Origin: Syncephalastrum monosporum B8922
Lineage: Eukaryota; Mucoromycota; Mucoromycetes; Mucorales; Syncephalastraceae
Length of the DNA stretch: 50,363 nucleotides
Assembly: GCA_000697355.1 (NCBI GenBank)
Contig: JNEN01001210.1
Coordinates: 1 to 50,363 of the forward strand
Direction: 5' to 3'
Below the pieces are notes generated by a model. That model saw nothing but the letters and a program-made list of their open reading frames with translations, was not told where the DNA came from and did no database searches. Made by a program: the position numbers and the translations under genes. Of the stretch, positions 1 to 9,990 are shown one piece after another (position 1 is the stretch's first letter; each line of letters opens with the position of its first letter).

Positions 1-99
1 GTCCGCGTCAGGTCTCGCACCCGAAGGCGAGGACTGCGTCTGCGTCGATGCGCGGTTTGTGTCGAGATTAGTGGCATCGCTTTGTGTAGTGGCTTGCAT
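1..99 (-). CDS. N-terminus of an unknown protein, cut by the window edge
   Basis: Read on the minus strand, an ATG at 99-97 opens a frame that stays open for 33 codons to the window edge. It encodes a polar Ser/Thr/Gln-rich start (MQATTQSDATN..., then a STQTQSSPSG stretch). About 150 nt of pyrimidine-rich sequence lies upstream on this strand, like the leaders of other genes here. The piece is too short to name. It would be divergent to HAUS6. The call rests on composition, the ATG and the open frame only; chance is possible. Confidence 0.4.
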   Translation of the reverse strand, partial: MQATTQSDATNLDTNRASTQTQSSPSGARPDAD

Positions 100-1185
100 T
101 GTGTATAACTGGCGGGGACGTAGAATAATAGGATGAGAGAACACGTGAGGTCTAGTGAATAAGGAGCAACGTTTGAGCAAGAGAACACAGGGCAAAGAAC
201 AGAGGGAAAAAGAAGAGGAAGAGGAAGAGTCGTGGGGTTGAAAGGGAGCAAGACGTGTGTGTATGAATGAATGAATCTGGTACATACAATATTCAAAGAC
301 AGCAAACGCACTGCAGCGTAAAATGTAACCACAGCACCACCAAAGCCAAAAAAGAAAAGACAGACAGATGCCAAAAATAAACACCCCATATTTGAGTGAT
401 CATCATCACACACACACACACACACACGTACACACACGAATCTTTCTGCGCTAAACCTTATTGTTCGCCAATGCCTTTGCCTCCAAATACATATTACAAA
501 TTTTACTTTTCTGTGTACTGTATCACTCTATCTCTACCTCTCTCTTTTCCTTCAAAACAAAAGAGCAGCGAGATGATAGTTTTTCATTTACATATCTCAA
601 ATGTGCATGACGTATCGACGTCATTTGCATGAGCGCGTGCAACCCTTCGATTATGTTTGTCAGCCGACTGACTCTTTTATTTTTGCGCCGCCCAACGCGT
701 CTTTTTCTTTTGTTTCTTTTTGGCCGCACAGCCCGATTAGGGTGCCATTCATCTGACAAGCAAACAGCCAAGCAAACAGTCCTGTCCTGTTTGTCACTCT
801 ACCTATTATTTCATTGGTGTCCTGTATGAAAACTAAATGCTCCTATATTCGCTATTATTGCTTCTTACTTGCACCGTTTGATGTCCATATCTAAGGTCCA
901 TTTTGGCTTGCATGTATTGTTTTGTGGCGCCTTCAGAATCAAGTTCAATATCCATTGTGGGATACAGTAGGCTGCCCTCCCCCAAAATAGAACATACACC
1001 GCAACAGCAGGCCCATCTCCCCATGGATATGTATCCATGCAGAGGGAGGTGCTGATTGGTGATGATACGTTTACCCTCGACAGCAATCAGTCTGCACGGT
1101 ATGCCAATTTCCAAAAAGGAAAAAAAATTGGGCGCGTTAAATCGTGAGGCACCTTGAACTTTCCTTTTGGGTGGAAGAACGCGAC
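100..1185. other. Intergenic region between a divergent gene pair
   Basis: No convincing gene is seen. The stretch holds purine-rich sequence at 180-240 (a pyrimidine-rich leader for the minus-strand partial gene), a CA microsatellite, and a paired CRE-like motif around 609-622 (TGACGT...GACGTCA) next to TTTGCATGAG. A 93-codon minus-strand frame at 833-1114 was not convincing. The region probably contains promoters for the partial gene at the left edge and for HAUS6. Confidence 0.5.
407..427. repeat. (CA)n microsatellite
   Basis: About ten uninterrupted CA dinucleotides, followed by imperfect continuation to about 437. Confidence 0.9.
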
Positions 1186-3393
1186 ATGAGCAGTACTAAC
1201 AAGAACAACAAAAGTAGTAACGGTAGTTCTTGGAGTGCTAGCAGTGCTGCTTTGCTCGTAACCAATCTGCTTCTGCTTGGATTCTCTGTACAGGAGCACG
1301 TCCCACACGGCACTTCATTTACCCTCGACGAGCAAATGTTCCACCACACCAACAACATTAAGCCTTTCGAGGCCACCAGCCACTTCTTGTTTGACCACAT
1401 TGATCACCGCAAATCGCGCATCGTCTTCCAGCAATGCTGGCCCATAAAAGACTATGGACGACAGTCACGCGAGTACCGGGCAGCTGCCTTTCGTTGGCTT
1501 GAAGAACTCAAACACGCTGGACACCTTCCAAGTCACGTCGTGCTTCGCCGCAGCTACTTTGAAGACTGCCGCGGGGAGCATATCGATACCATCATGGCTG
1601 CCCTTTCAACTTATGCTCTTCGTTGCGCCACACGCCGAGTCGTGCGACCAGGTAGAATGGGTTTATCCTGTGGTTTATCGCGATTAAATGTGCGTATTAG
1701 GTTCGCCTTTCATTGATCTAGACGGCTCTCCCCGATACACAGATCCTGACGCATTACGCGAAAAGCTGGATTCTAGATCAGCGATGCTGAGAGCTGAACT
1801 TCTGCGGCATGGCAAGGCTCTACTTGCAGGCAATGCGCCCTGGATGGAAGGGGCTCGGAGAGTGCTCAATGCCGACGAAGGTTCTTCTTCAGGTGCTCCT
1901 TATGCAACATAAAATCAAAACATGGCTCACATATGCTCTGAAGTGTCTTTCAATCCAGACATACCGGCCATGCTCATGGATCGAGACTATATCCATAAAA
2001 TGCGCGACCAGCTGCAGGATCATCTCAACTCACTTGCAGAGAAGAATCGTAGCATGACACAAGCGCTACTGGCAAAGGAAAAACAATATCATCGGTATGT
2101 TTGTCCAGTAGCATGTGTAATATACACCAACCATTTATGCATATACAGCACCTTTCCAAAGAAGCGAAAGTACAAAGAGATCATTGAGCAGCTTAGGGAC
2201 TATCGCCCGGAAGATGACGATACTCTGCCAGACTTTGTTTTACCCCCCTTGACTTCTGGCAAGTGTAGCAGCGCATGGCATGTTAGGAGCTCCACTAACA
2301 AATACTATACAGCAGGCCATTCTGAGGAAGATGCCATCATGAATGTTCGCAAACAGGTCGACGAACGCGTGACCGCCTTGCAACTGAGGCAGCAGCTCAG
2401 TCCTGAACGACCTCTAACATCTGATACCAGCATAAACTATGAAGCACATATGTTACCCATTCGTCTTGAACCAAGCAGGTTACGCCATCGTCAGAGCGTA
2501 CCAGACCACGAGCACGCAGAAAGAAGGACCGATGTACGGCACCGAGAAAATGGGAACTCTCCTATCCTTCGACAGCAAGAGCAACAACGCGCGTCGATCC
2601 CCATCCGCAACTCCTCCACCCTGCAGCCCTTGTCACGCAAGATGAGTGGCTCATTCCGTCGCGAATCGACGTCCTCCTCCCTCTTTTCAGCCGAAGTATC
2701 ACCTGTTTCTGATACTTATGATGAATACTGTGATCGCATCGTGAACCGGGTGATGAAGGATTTTCATGGCGAACGCACTCCAAGTGTCGGTCTCTCCTCC
2801 TCCATCCTGTACTCAGATCGTAGCCTTGCATCTAACCCATCACACGCGTCAGATCCTCCTGAAGGTAAAATAAGGGAAGGGACACCGGGATATCAAGTTC
2901 AATGATGTGTAGTAGAATGGGATGCCAGCCCTATACAATCCAAGCACCACCGCGACATAGGGGCTGGGCTGGTCAGCAGCGGCAGCGGTAGTAAAGCAAA
3001 CCCCAAGGGTCGCAGCCGCAGCGCAAGCCCTGATATGCGACGACCTAAAGAGCGTAGCTTTTTGGAATCTGATGGCAGCCTCCATGGTCCTTACAGTGAC
3101 AGGAGCCCGTCTCGTAAAACAATCGAGTCAGGCCGACGTCGGTCTATCACCAGCTGCGAACGACGAGAACCCTCTCCGTTTCACTGGAATAGTCCAGGAT
3201 CAAGTTCCTTGGCGGCGTACCAAGCCGCCATTAGTACACCAACGCGCAATATCGGTCTTCTCGGTAAGCCTTACGAAAAGAAAAGAAAGACAATGGGCTA
3301 TCTGACTAAGCAACCTTTGTGACAGGCGATGAAAGTGAGCCTTCCTGGCATGACAACGGATCGTTCTTCCGTGCTGGGAGTCCTACATCGTAA
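1186..3393 (+). CDS. HAUS augmin-like complex subunit 6 (N-terminal domain family)
   Basis: Six exons by splice signals and phase: 1186-1651, 1701-1892, 1944-2094, 2149-2864, 2913-3263, 3326-3393, giving about 647 aa. The first ~150 residues match the HAUS6 N-terminal domain: an NLLLLGF start, MFHHTNNIKPFEATSHFLF, a conserved CWP, and EYRAAAFRWLEEL followed by LPSHV. A helical region follows (exons 2-3), then a long Ser/Arg/Pro-rich disordered tail with SR-like dipeptides. In known systems HAUS6 links augmin to gamma-tubulin for microtubule branching in spindles; the role here is inferred from family. Intron 3 is 54 nt, a multiple of three, so the frame reads through it. ATG 1186 is preferred because the domain starts shortly after it. 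The N-terminal match is good; the 3' exons are supported mainly by phase. Confidence 0.75.
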
Positions 3394-4301
3394 ATATAGC
3401 TTACAGGCATCGACTATTTGGGACAAATGAGATAGACGGTCCCTCTCTCATTACACGTATGTCTTGGAAGTTGCTGTTGAAAAAGCATGATACCCATATT
3501 AAAGTGACGCAGCTGACGCTGATTATTGGTGTGTGGTGACTTTAAAAGGGTCAAATGATGTAATATCTACGGAGAAGGGAATGGTGCTGTGAATATAGTT
3601 GACAAATGTTAGGTAGCAGTGGCGCAGTACCAAGCAATATCATGCTTAAGGTATCGTCCAAATTGGCGGCAGGAGTCACCGTCATCGGCAGGCACAGTGT
3701 GATGGACAGCCTGTTTAACTATTAGATCTTCTCGGTAGCTGTAGTTTACAGAGTATACACACTGGCAAGTGCAAAGAGGAACAGAACCACGTTAGGGTCA
3801 GGATTTGAGAACCATGCATTGATGACCAAAAGGTTGATTACTAATCTGGGTTTAAAAATAAAGGGAACGGCCTTCAAAGGGTGCGTACCAACCCTACCTC
3901 TTTCTTCCCTTTTCGTTGTGTAAGTACACCGACCGCATAGCTAAGACGAAAGACAGCAGACGAAACTGTGCAGCCCCTGGATGGATTCATCTTCTACGAC
4001 CGAGATGCACCGCCTGTCGTTATCCAAACAGCATTAAATGATGGATGGATACTGGATGGATGGATGCGGGTAGGCGGATGAGTGTTAAGGAGGTGGATAT
4101 GTCTGTATTAGTCAGCCACTCATCCCATTCGACATGCGTGACGCTCGTTTTGCAACCCTCGCTCAGCTTGTTTCTACTCAGCATACGCAAGGCTGCTCGA
4201 GTATAAAAGGACACGCTGCACAGTTTCATCCGGATGCCATTTCGTCGTTAGCTGATTAATCCAGACGACATCTTACTCATCTAATTCATTAGTCAATAGC
4301 C
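3394..4301. other. Intergenic region and uL16 promoter
   Basis: No coding frame of note. The last 100 nt contain a TATA box and a leader for the ribosomal-protein gene. ATGGATGGATGG-like short tandem repeats occur around 4036-4065. Nothing else is recognised. Confidence 0.6.
4202..4209 (+). promoter_or_regulatory. TATA box of uL16/RPL10
   Basis: TATAAAAG lies 93 nt upstream of the uL16 ATG, preceded by a GC-moderate stretch. Position and sequence fit a Pol II TATA box. Confidence 0.6.
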
Positions 4302-5007
4302 ATGGGTCGCCGTCCCGCTCGCTGCTACCGTTACTGCAAGAACAAGCCCTACCCCAAGAGCAGATATAACCGTGGTGTCCCTGACGCCAAGATTAGAATC
4401 TTTGACTTGGGCCGTAAGAAGGCGCACGTTGACGATTTCCCTCTCTGCGTCCACTTGGTCTCGAACGAGTACGAACAGATCACTGCTGAGGCTCTTGAGG
4501 CTGGCCGTATTTGCTGCAACAAGTACATGGTCAAGACCTCCGGTAAGGACTCCTTCCACATGCGTGTCCGCGTCCATCCCTTCCACGTCGTCCGTATCAA
4601 CAAGATGTTGTCGTGCGCTGGTGCCGATAGGTAAGCAATGGCTGTAACCATTTTCTATTATGCATGTATACTCAGACCACTTCAGATTGCAGACGGGTAT
4701 GCGTGGTGCCTTCGGTAAGCCCAACGGTCTCGTCGCCCGTGTCAACATTGGCCAGGTGATCTTCTCCGTCCGCTCCAAGGACTCCAACAAGGCCACTGTC
4801 ATTGAGGCCCTTCGCCGCTGCAAGTACAAGTTCCCCGGCCAGCAGAAGATCATCATCTCCCAGAAGTGGGGTTTCACTCCTCTCAACCGTGAGGACTACA
4901 TCCAGGCCCGCACTGAGGGTAAGCTTAAGCCCGATGGTTGCTACGTCAAGTTCGTCCCCCAGAAGGGTCCCCTTGACAACTACTTCCGCATGGCCTCGCG
5001 CGCTTAA
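4302..5007 (+). CDS. RPL10: 60S ribosomal protein L10 (uL16)
   Basis: Two exons, 4302-4630 and 4686-5007, joined across a 55-nt GTAAGC...CAG intron, give 216 aa, the usual eukaryotic uL16 length. The sequence is typical end to end: [20 protein letters not shown] at the start, [10 protein letters not shown], the P-site loop region with [18 protein letters not shown], and [10 protein letters not shown] near the end. uL16 joins the large subunit late in the cytoplasm, after Nmd3/Lsg1 action, and sits by the peptidyl-transferase centre and P-site tRNA. Codon use is strongly C-ending (AAC, CGT/CGC, CTC), as expected for high expression. A TATA box lies 93 nt upstream and a poly(A) signal shortly after the stop. 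Confidence 0.98.
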
Positions 5008-5019
5008 GCGGCTCAATGA

Positions 5020-5025
5020 AATAAA
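5020..5025 (+). terminator. Poly(A) signal of uL16 gene
   Basis: AATAAA 13 nt after the stop codon, followed by T-rich sequence. Confidence 0.55.
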
Positions 5026-5828
5026 AGAAAAACCAAATGCGTTTTTTTTTTGCGTTCCTCCCTCTTCCTTTGTTGAGTAATTATAATATTACAGATTATT
5101 TCGTGCGTCTGTGCATATGCAATTGCCCCCTTCGCTCTTTTTCGTCTTTGATTTTTGCTCTGTTGTGTGTATATGTGTGTTGCTACAGCACGCCATATTA
5201 CATCCCCTTTATTTATTTATTTTATTTTGCTGCTGCTGCTGCTGGCCAGTTGGCTGCTGCGAAACTCCTTGACCGTCCCCCCTTGGCAATTTTTGTGAGC
5301 GCAAAGGAAGCATTGGTATTTCCACGGGAGCAAAAAAGATTGTATCTTGTGTGTGTAACCTTAGAAACGTGAAGCTATAAAAAGCATAGATTATGGCATG
5401 TTCCTGTGATAGGTTTAAACATCAAGGACCCGACGGTCTGAAACAAGGTGATGGTTAATCATTCAAGTATATTATATTTTTTCTAGTTGTACAAACGTTG
5501 TCTGCGGCTGATATGAAGCTGCATGAACTTAACCCCCCTCCCCTTTGTGAGTGGTGCGTTGTCTTCTCCTAGAATTTGCACAAAATATCAGTTGACAGAA
5601 TTATTGGCAAATTGATGGCGCGCTCATGAAGGGAAAGGCAGCGCGTGTGTGCAAAACTGGATCGACGCACGACTCCGCTTTAAATCAATTAAAAGCACTT
5701 CACACAAGTTTAAACAATTAGAACGGCCGAGCCCTATTTTCTTTCTCTTTTCTCTTTTCCTTTTCACTCGCTCTACTTTAATATTTCCCTTCTGTTTACG
5801 GTCCTTCTCTTTTTCCACTGTGTTCTAT
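5026..5828. other. Intergenic region and leader of the polyQ coiled-coil gene
   Basis: Pyrimidine-rich on the plus strand, with T runs at 5043 and 5225 and a CTTTTCTC-type tract at 5735-5825 just before the next start codon. The long frame that reads through it in phase with the next gene lacks a plausible start and encodes low-complexity Phe/Leu/Ser; I take it as untranslated leader. Confidence 0.55.
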
Positions 5829-6328
5829 ATGGACAAGTCATCCAAGAGATTGACGCGCCCACAAAGTTCAGCGTCCTTGCCACCCACACCGAATAACAAC
5901 AACAACAACAACAACAACAATCAGATGCGCAACGTCGACCGCGAGCTTCAACGTATCAAACGTCTGGCTGTGGTCTCCGGACGCCAGTTTGGTCAGGAGC
6001 CATCTTCAACAACTTCCTCTCTGGGACCGCCACCTTCTCCCACATCCACAGTCTCATCTGCACCACGTTCTGCCGTTAGTAACAATAACAATACCTCCGC
6101 TGCAAGTAATTTACGGCGACCCGTGTCGTCGGCGTCTCTCCAAACCACGCGGACAGCGAGAACAGGCAGTTTCACTCGTGAACAACCACCCCAACTGCCT
6201 ACACGCTCCGAAACTATGAGTGCTACTACGTTCAAAACTAACAAGGCTTCCGAACTCGATAAATTGGAAAAAGACCTCGTCGCCATGTATGAGGATATCT
6301 ATTTGCGTATGGTTGAACAAAATCGACA

Positions 6329-6369
<41 letters not shown>

Positions 6370-7808
6370 TAAAACCCACCTCAGCACGACGCCTCTCCTC
6401 CGTCAACTATAGCCAGGACGAACGGGTAGACAAGTGGGTCGTCAGCGTATTGCCCGAGCAGCACCAGACGAGCGAACCCCTTGCGATGAACGAGGAAGAG
6501 GAAGAGCGGATACGCGAGTTGACCGCACGCTTGGAGCAAGCGCAGCAGGAGCGACTTCAGGGAGAACAGCTCATGCGCGAGACTATGGCGAGCTATGTCG
6601 AGCAAAAGGAAGTGGAGCGAAGCAAAGTGCACCAGCTGTCGACCGTTGTGGTGCAACAGGAGGAGCTGATTGAACGACTTCAACGAGACTTGATGCAGTC
6701 ACAAGATGAGCTGCAGCAGGCGCAGGCCGCCGCACCTGCTCCCGCTGCTGTACCCGAGCAAATCCAGGAACAAGTCAAGGAATTGATGGGTCAAGTCAAG
6801 GCATTACAGAGCACAAAGGAAGGTTTGGAGCACATGGTCGTGTCCCTGTGGAGCGAACTTGAGCTGGGCCAGACCCAGGTGCGGCAGACACTCCAGCAGT
6901 CCGAAGCGCTGCAGGCCGAATGCGCTGCTCAGCGGAAGCTTGCAGAGGACAAACTCGAGACACTCATGATGCAGCTCCTCGAGAAGGAGACGCTTGTGCA
7001 AAAGTATCGCCAATACCATCAGCAACGGCCTGTTCCGCCACCCAAGGACGATAATCGCCGTTCTTCTATTCCGCGTCTTGCCTCGTCACCCCCGCCCGAT
7101 CGGCCTGCACGCAGCAGTAGACGAAGCAGTGCCAACACAACTGCAAGCACTGCTAGCAACAGTAAACGGCGTTCATATATTGCTCGGTGGACGGGCGGGT
7201 TCCTGCCGCCACCTGCGCCACCGCCCACTGACCCCCTTCCACCCCTGCCCGACAATCTTATAGCAACGTCGCCACCGTCACCACAGCAGCCGGCCTCCGA
7301 TGTCCAAGAGGAGGAACAGCCTCAGCAAGAGGAAGCGCTCATGATGGAGCAAAACAACACATCATCCATCTCGTCCCGTCCGCCTTCCACCTCGTCCTTT
7401 TCTTCGTTCTCTGTCCATCAACAGCAACCCAAGCACTTCTCCGTTGACGCTGTCCACCATAACCGCTCCCACCAATACCGACAGGAAGCCTCAATGGCCG
7501 CCGTGGCAGCCGCCGCGGCCGCCGCAGGTCGGCTATCTGAGGATGAGCCCTTTGACGATCCCGAGGCAGAGGCTGCCTACCGCGAATTTGCCGAGCAGCT
7601 TCAGACCCGATTGTCAATCTCGAAAGAAATCGATGACCTCCGCGTTTGGCAGCCAAGCGATCTTGTCGACTATCAGCAGCGCTTCAAAAACATACCCTCT
7701 GATGAAGATCTCGCGGCCGCCAACGGTAAACGCCATAGTCTCGCCACTCTCACCAGCAAGGATGGCGCTGCTTTCTGGCGTGGCATGAAAAAGAAGCTGC
7801 GTGTGTAA
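5829..7808 (+). CDS. PolyQ coiled-coil protein of unknown function
   Basis: Single exon, 659 aa from ATG 5829. The open frame extends 60 codons further upstream, but that part looks like pyrimidine-rich leader. Residues ~1-160 are Ser/Thr/Pro-rich with an Asn tract (~23-32). Residues ~140-165 hold a short helix (KLEKDLVAMYEDIYLRMVEQ), followed by a Gln tract encoded mostly by CAG (~166-181). Residues ~220-400 are a long Glu/Gln/Leu-rich coiled coil. A Pro-rich linker (LPPPAPPPTDPLPPLP), an Ala tract and a charged C-terminus ending FWRGMKKKLRV follow. I do not recognise the family. The architecture suggests a scaffold or cytoskeletal adaptor, which is inference only. The CAG and AAC tracts are likely length-variable. 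Confidence 0.8.
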
Positions 7809-8200
7809 ATACACACTCTCCAAAAAGAATTTCTACGTTGCATATCAACCATCTTGCCATATCTCCTATTTTTCTTCTCATCTCGTTCTTTCTTCAGCAT
7901 TTTCCTAACCTTTCGCTTATATATATAGTTAACTTCGTATTGCTTTTTTTCTCTTTTCTCTAGTACTAGAAACACAGTCTCTCATGTGTTTGTATAATAA
8001 ATCCAAGCCAGGATTTGTATTTATTCAAAGTATTCGAAGTGAATATTTCTTGTGATTTTTTGTTTATGTTGTGTAGTGCTCTGTGTGTGTCTGTGTGGGT
8101 GGATAAAGTTTGGGGGTAGTGGGGGGGGGATGTTACAACTATATACGATGAAAAGGAATGGAATGTGAAAGAAAAATGCAACTAGGGAAGAGCAAGGAGT
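7809..8200. other. Convergent 3' intergenic region
   Basis: AT-rich spacer between convergent genes with short poly-T tracts, a GT-rich stretch near 8085 and a run of G at 8122. It presumably holds both 3' ends. No gene is seen. Confidence 0.5.
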
Positions 8201-9865
8201 TTAGTCCTTGTTGTGGGAACGGCTACCCGTCTTCTTGATCTTGGCACCAGTCTGAGACTTTTTGGGGAGTGCCAAGCCAACGCGCTTGTTGCCCTGGTCG
8301 TAGATATGATAGAAGGCATTAAGGAAAGCGCCACCAAGATTCCAGTCACGGTCGCTGCTACCGCCCTGGATGAGCGAGTAGCACATGGCGTGATCGTCGT
8401 CGCGGTCGCCTGAAACAGGTCGGGTCCAGAGCTTGGGCGGGAGGGACACCTGATAGTTGTCAAAGGTGAATGTCAGGTCGGGCAATTTGTCAGCCTCGCA
8501 GCACTTGATGTGGTAGAAGCCCGACTTTTCGTCGTATTCGGCACCCATGCCCTTGTGTAGCAGCTGCACTTGGCGTTCAGGCGCAGTGATGTAGTTGCTG
8601 TTGGAGCTGAAAGAAGCAAGTGCCTTGTGGCCGAGTTTGATATCAACGTCGTGACCGAGCTTAACGCAATTCATGCGCGCCTTCCAATAGGGTGAATCGC
8701 CATAGTCACAGGTAGGCAGGGGCATGTATGCGATCGAGCCTTCGTACTTTGTATGGTCCACGCCGCCGAAAATGAATTCGGCCTCGGGTGTGTTCCAACG
8801 CTTCTGATAGAAACCAGAGGACGAGCCCGACACCATGCCGAACTGCTGGGAATTGGTACCGTAGCCGGTTTGGAAAGCGTTCTGTGCGAATCCATTGGAG
8901 TTCACATCTACAACAGGTTTAGTCACTCTGATGTGTCCTACAGTTCCTTTTGGCACTGCGCTGAACTATCATGTCTGGGCACTTACAGTCACCTACGCAA
9001 AGGATAGGGTTTAGTCTCATCTTCTGTAGCATGTATGTGAACTGAATCATCAGCACTTACGTTTTTTGGAGGTGCTGTTAAAGTTGGTTGAACCGTCATC
9101 GCTGAAACCGCCCAGACCGAAGTAGCCGACTGGAAAAAAAATGCGAGTTATGAGTGGGTGAAGAACGCATGAATGCGGATACATACTGTACTTGTCGTCA
9201 CCAATATTTGTAACGCTGTATGCTGAGCCAAAGATTTGGTTCTTCACTTTGATACCGCCCATAGAAACGGTTTCCTGACGAGAGCAGAATAGAAAAAAGT
9301 ACGTAGATTCATTATGTGATGAGCTTCGGTGACGATTTTCTGTGTGTGTAACGAGCGCTTACTGTGTAAAGTTCGACATCAATACATTTTCCATCATCGT
9401 ATTTGATAGACTCCTTCTTATGGAGATCATAAGCTGACGATGAATCCTCCGGGTTGTATGGGTTTTTCGAGTACGAACGGCATTCGGTGCTGTGGCACTG
9501 TTGTCATGGTGTCAATAGCAGGTTCTGTGGTTTGGGCGGAGTTGAATTGTACTTGCCTTGGTTGATGGCACCCAGGACAGGCTGGAACCCGTATCGAACA
9601 AGACTGGGAACTTTTGTGCAGGTGTGCCAATCTCAATGTGTCCCACAAGCTATATAGATGATTGGTGCTGTCAGCTGGGCAAGGAAAATAACACGCTGTA
9701 CCTATGTGGATAGCTTACCAAGCCTTCGTCGTATTCGAGTGACTCCGTCACCATCTTATTCTCCCAACGGCGGTACATCGGGATGCGGCGCAAACCGTCG
9801 TCCGCAGTCGTCAGAGTAGCGGCAATCGATGCCAGTGACGCAGCAAGCAAAAATGTGTGACGCAT
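8201..9865 (-). CDS. Secreted pepsin-like (A1 family) aspartic protease homologue, second active-site motif lost
   Basis: Exons on the minus strand: 9865-9719, 9649-9557, 9497-9363, 9274-9187, 9129-9061, 8907-8201, giving about 412 aa. A 6-nt microexon at 8992-8987 is also possible. The N-terminus [16 protein letters not shown] is a signal peptide. The first lobe is canonical: [20 protein letters not shown] (Asp ~68), a CHSTEC loop, the flap Tyr in KYDDG, then [11 protein letters not shown]. The second lobe is recognisable ([18 protein letters not shown]) and contains [17 protein letters not shown] and [14 protein letters not shown]. Where DTG[TS] is expected before YITAP, the sequence reads SSNSN, so the second catalytic Asp is replaced by Ser (~residue 278). 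Pepsin-type catalysis needs both aspartates, so I infer a non-peptidase homologue. A basic tail ([13 protein letters not shown]) follows. Intron 2 has a GC donor. Confidence 0.85.
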
Positions 9866-9980
9866 CACTGTTTAATTATAGGTGTAATAGTATTGAAGGA
9901 AGAGAAGTAGAGAGAGAAAGGATAGGCCGACTCTTAAGGGACAAAAGAAGGAAGAATAGAAAAGAGCTAGCTCGGTACTC

Positions 9981-9990
9981 TTTTTATATA
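9981..9990 (-). promoter_or_regulatory. Putative TATA box of the protease-like gene
   Basis: TATATAAAAA on the minus strand about 115 nt upstream of the ATG at 9865. Confidence 0.45.

Noticed and set aside
833..1114. 93-codon minus-strand frame starting 71 bp from the HAUS6 ATG
   Set aside because: Odd composition (Cys/Gly clusters), no domain, unclear end; not enough for a gene call.
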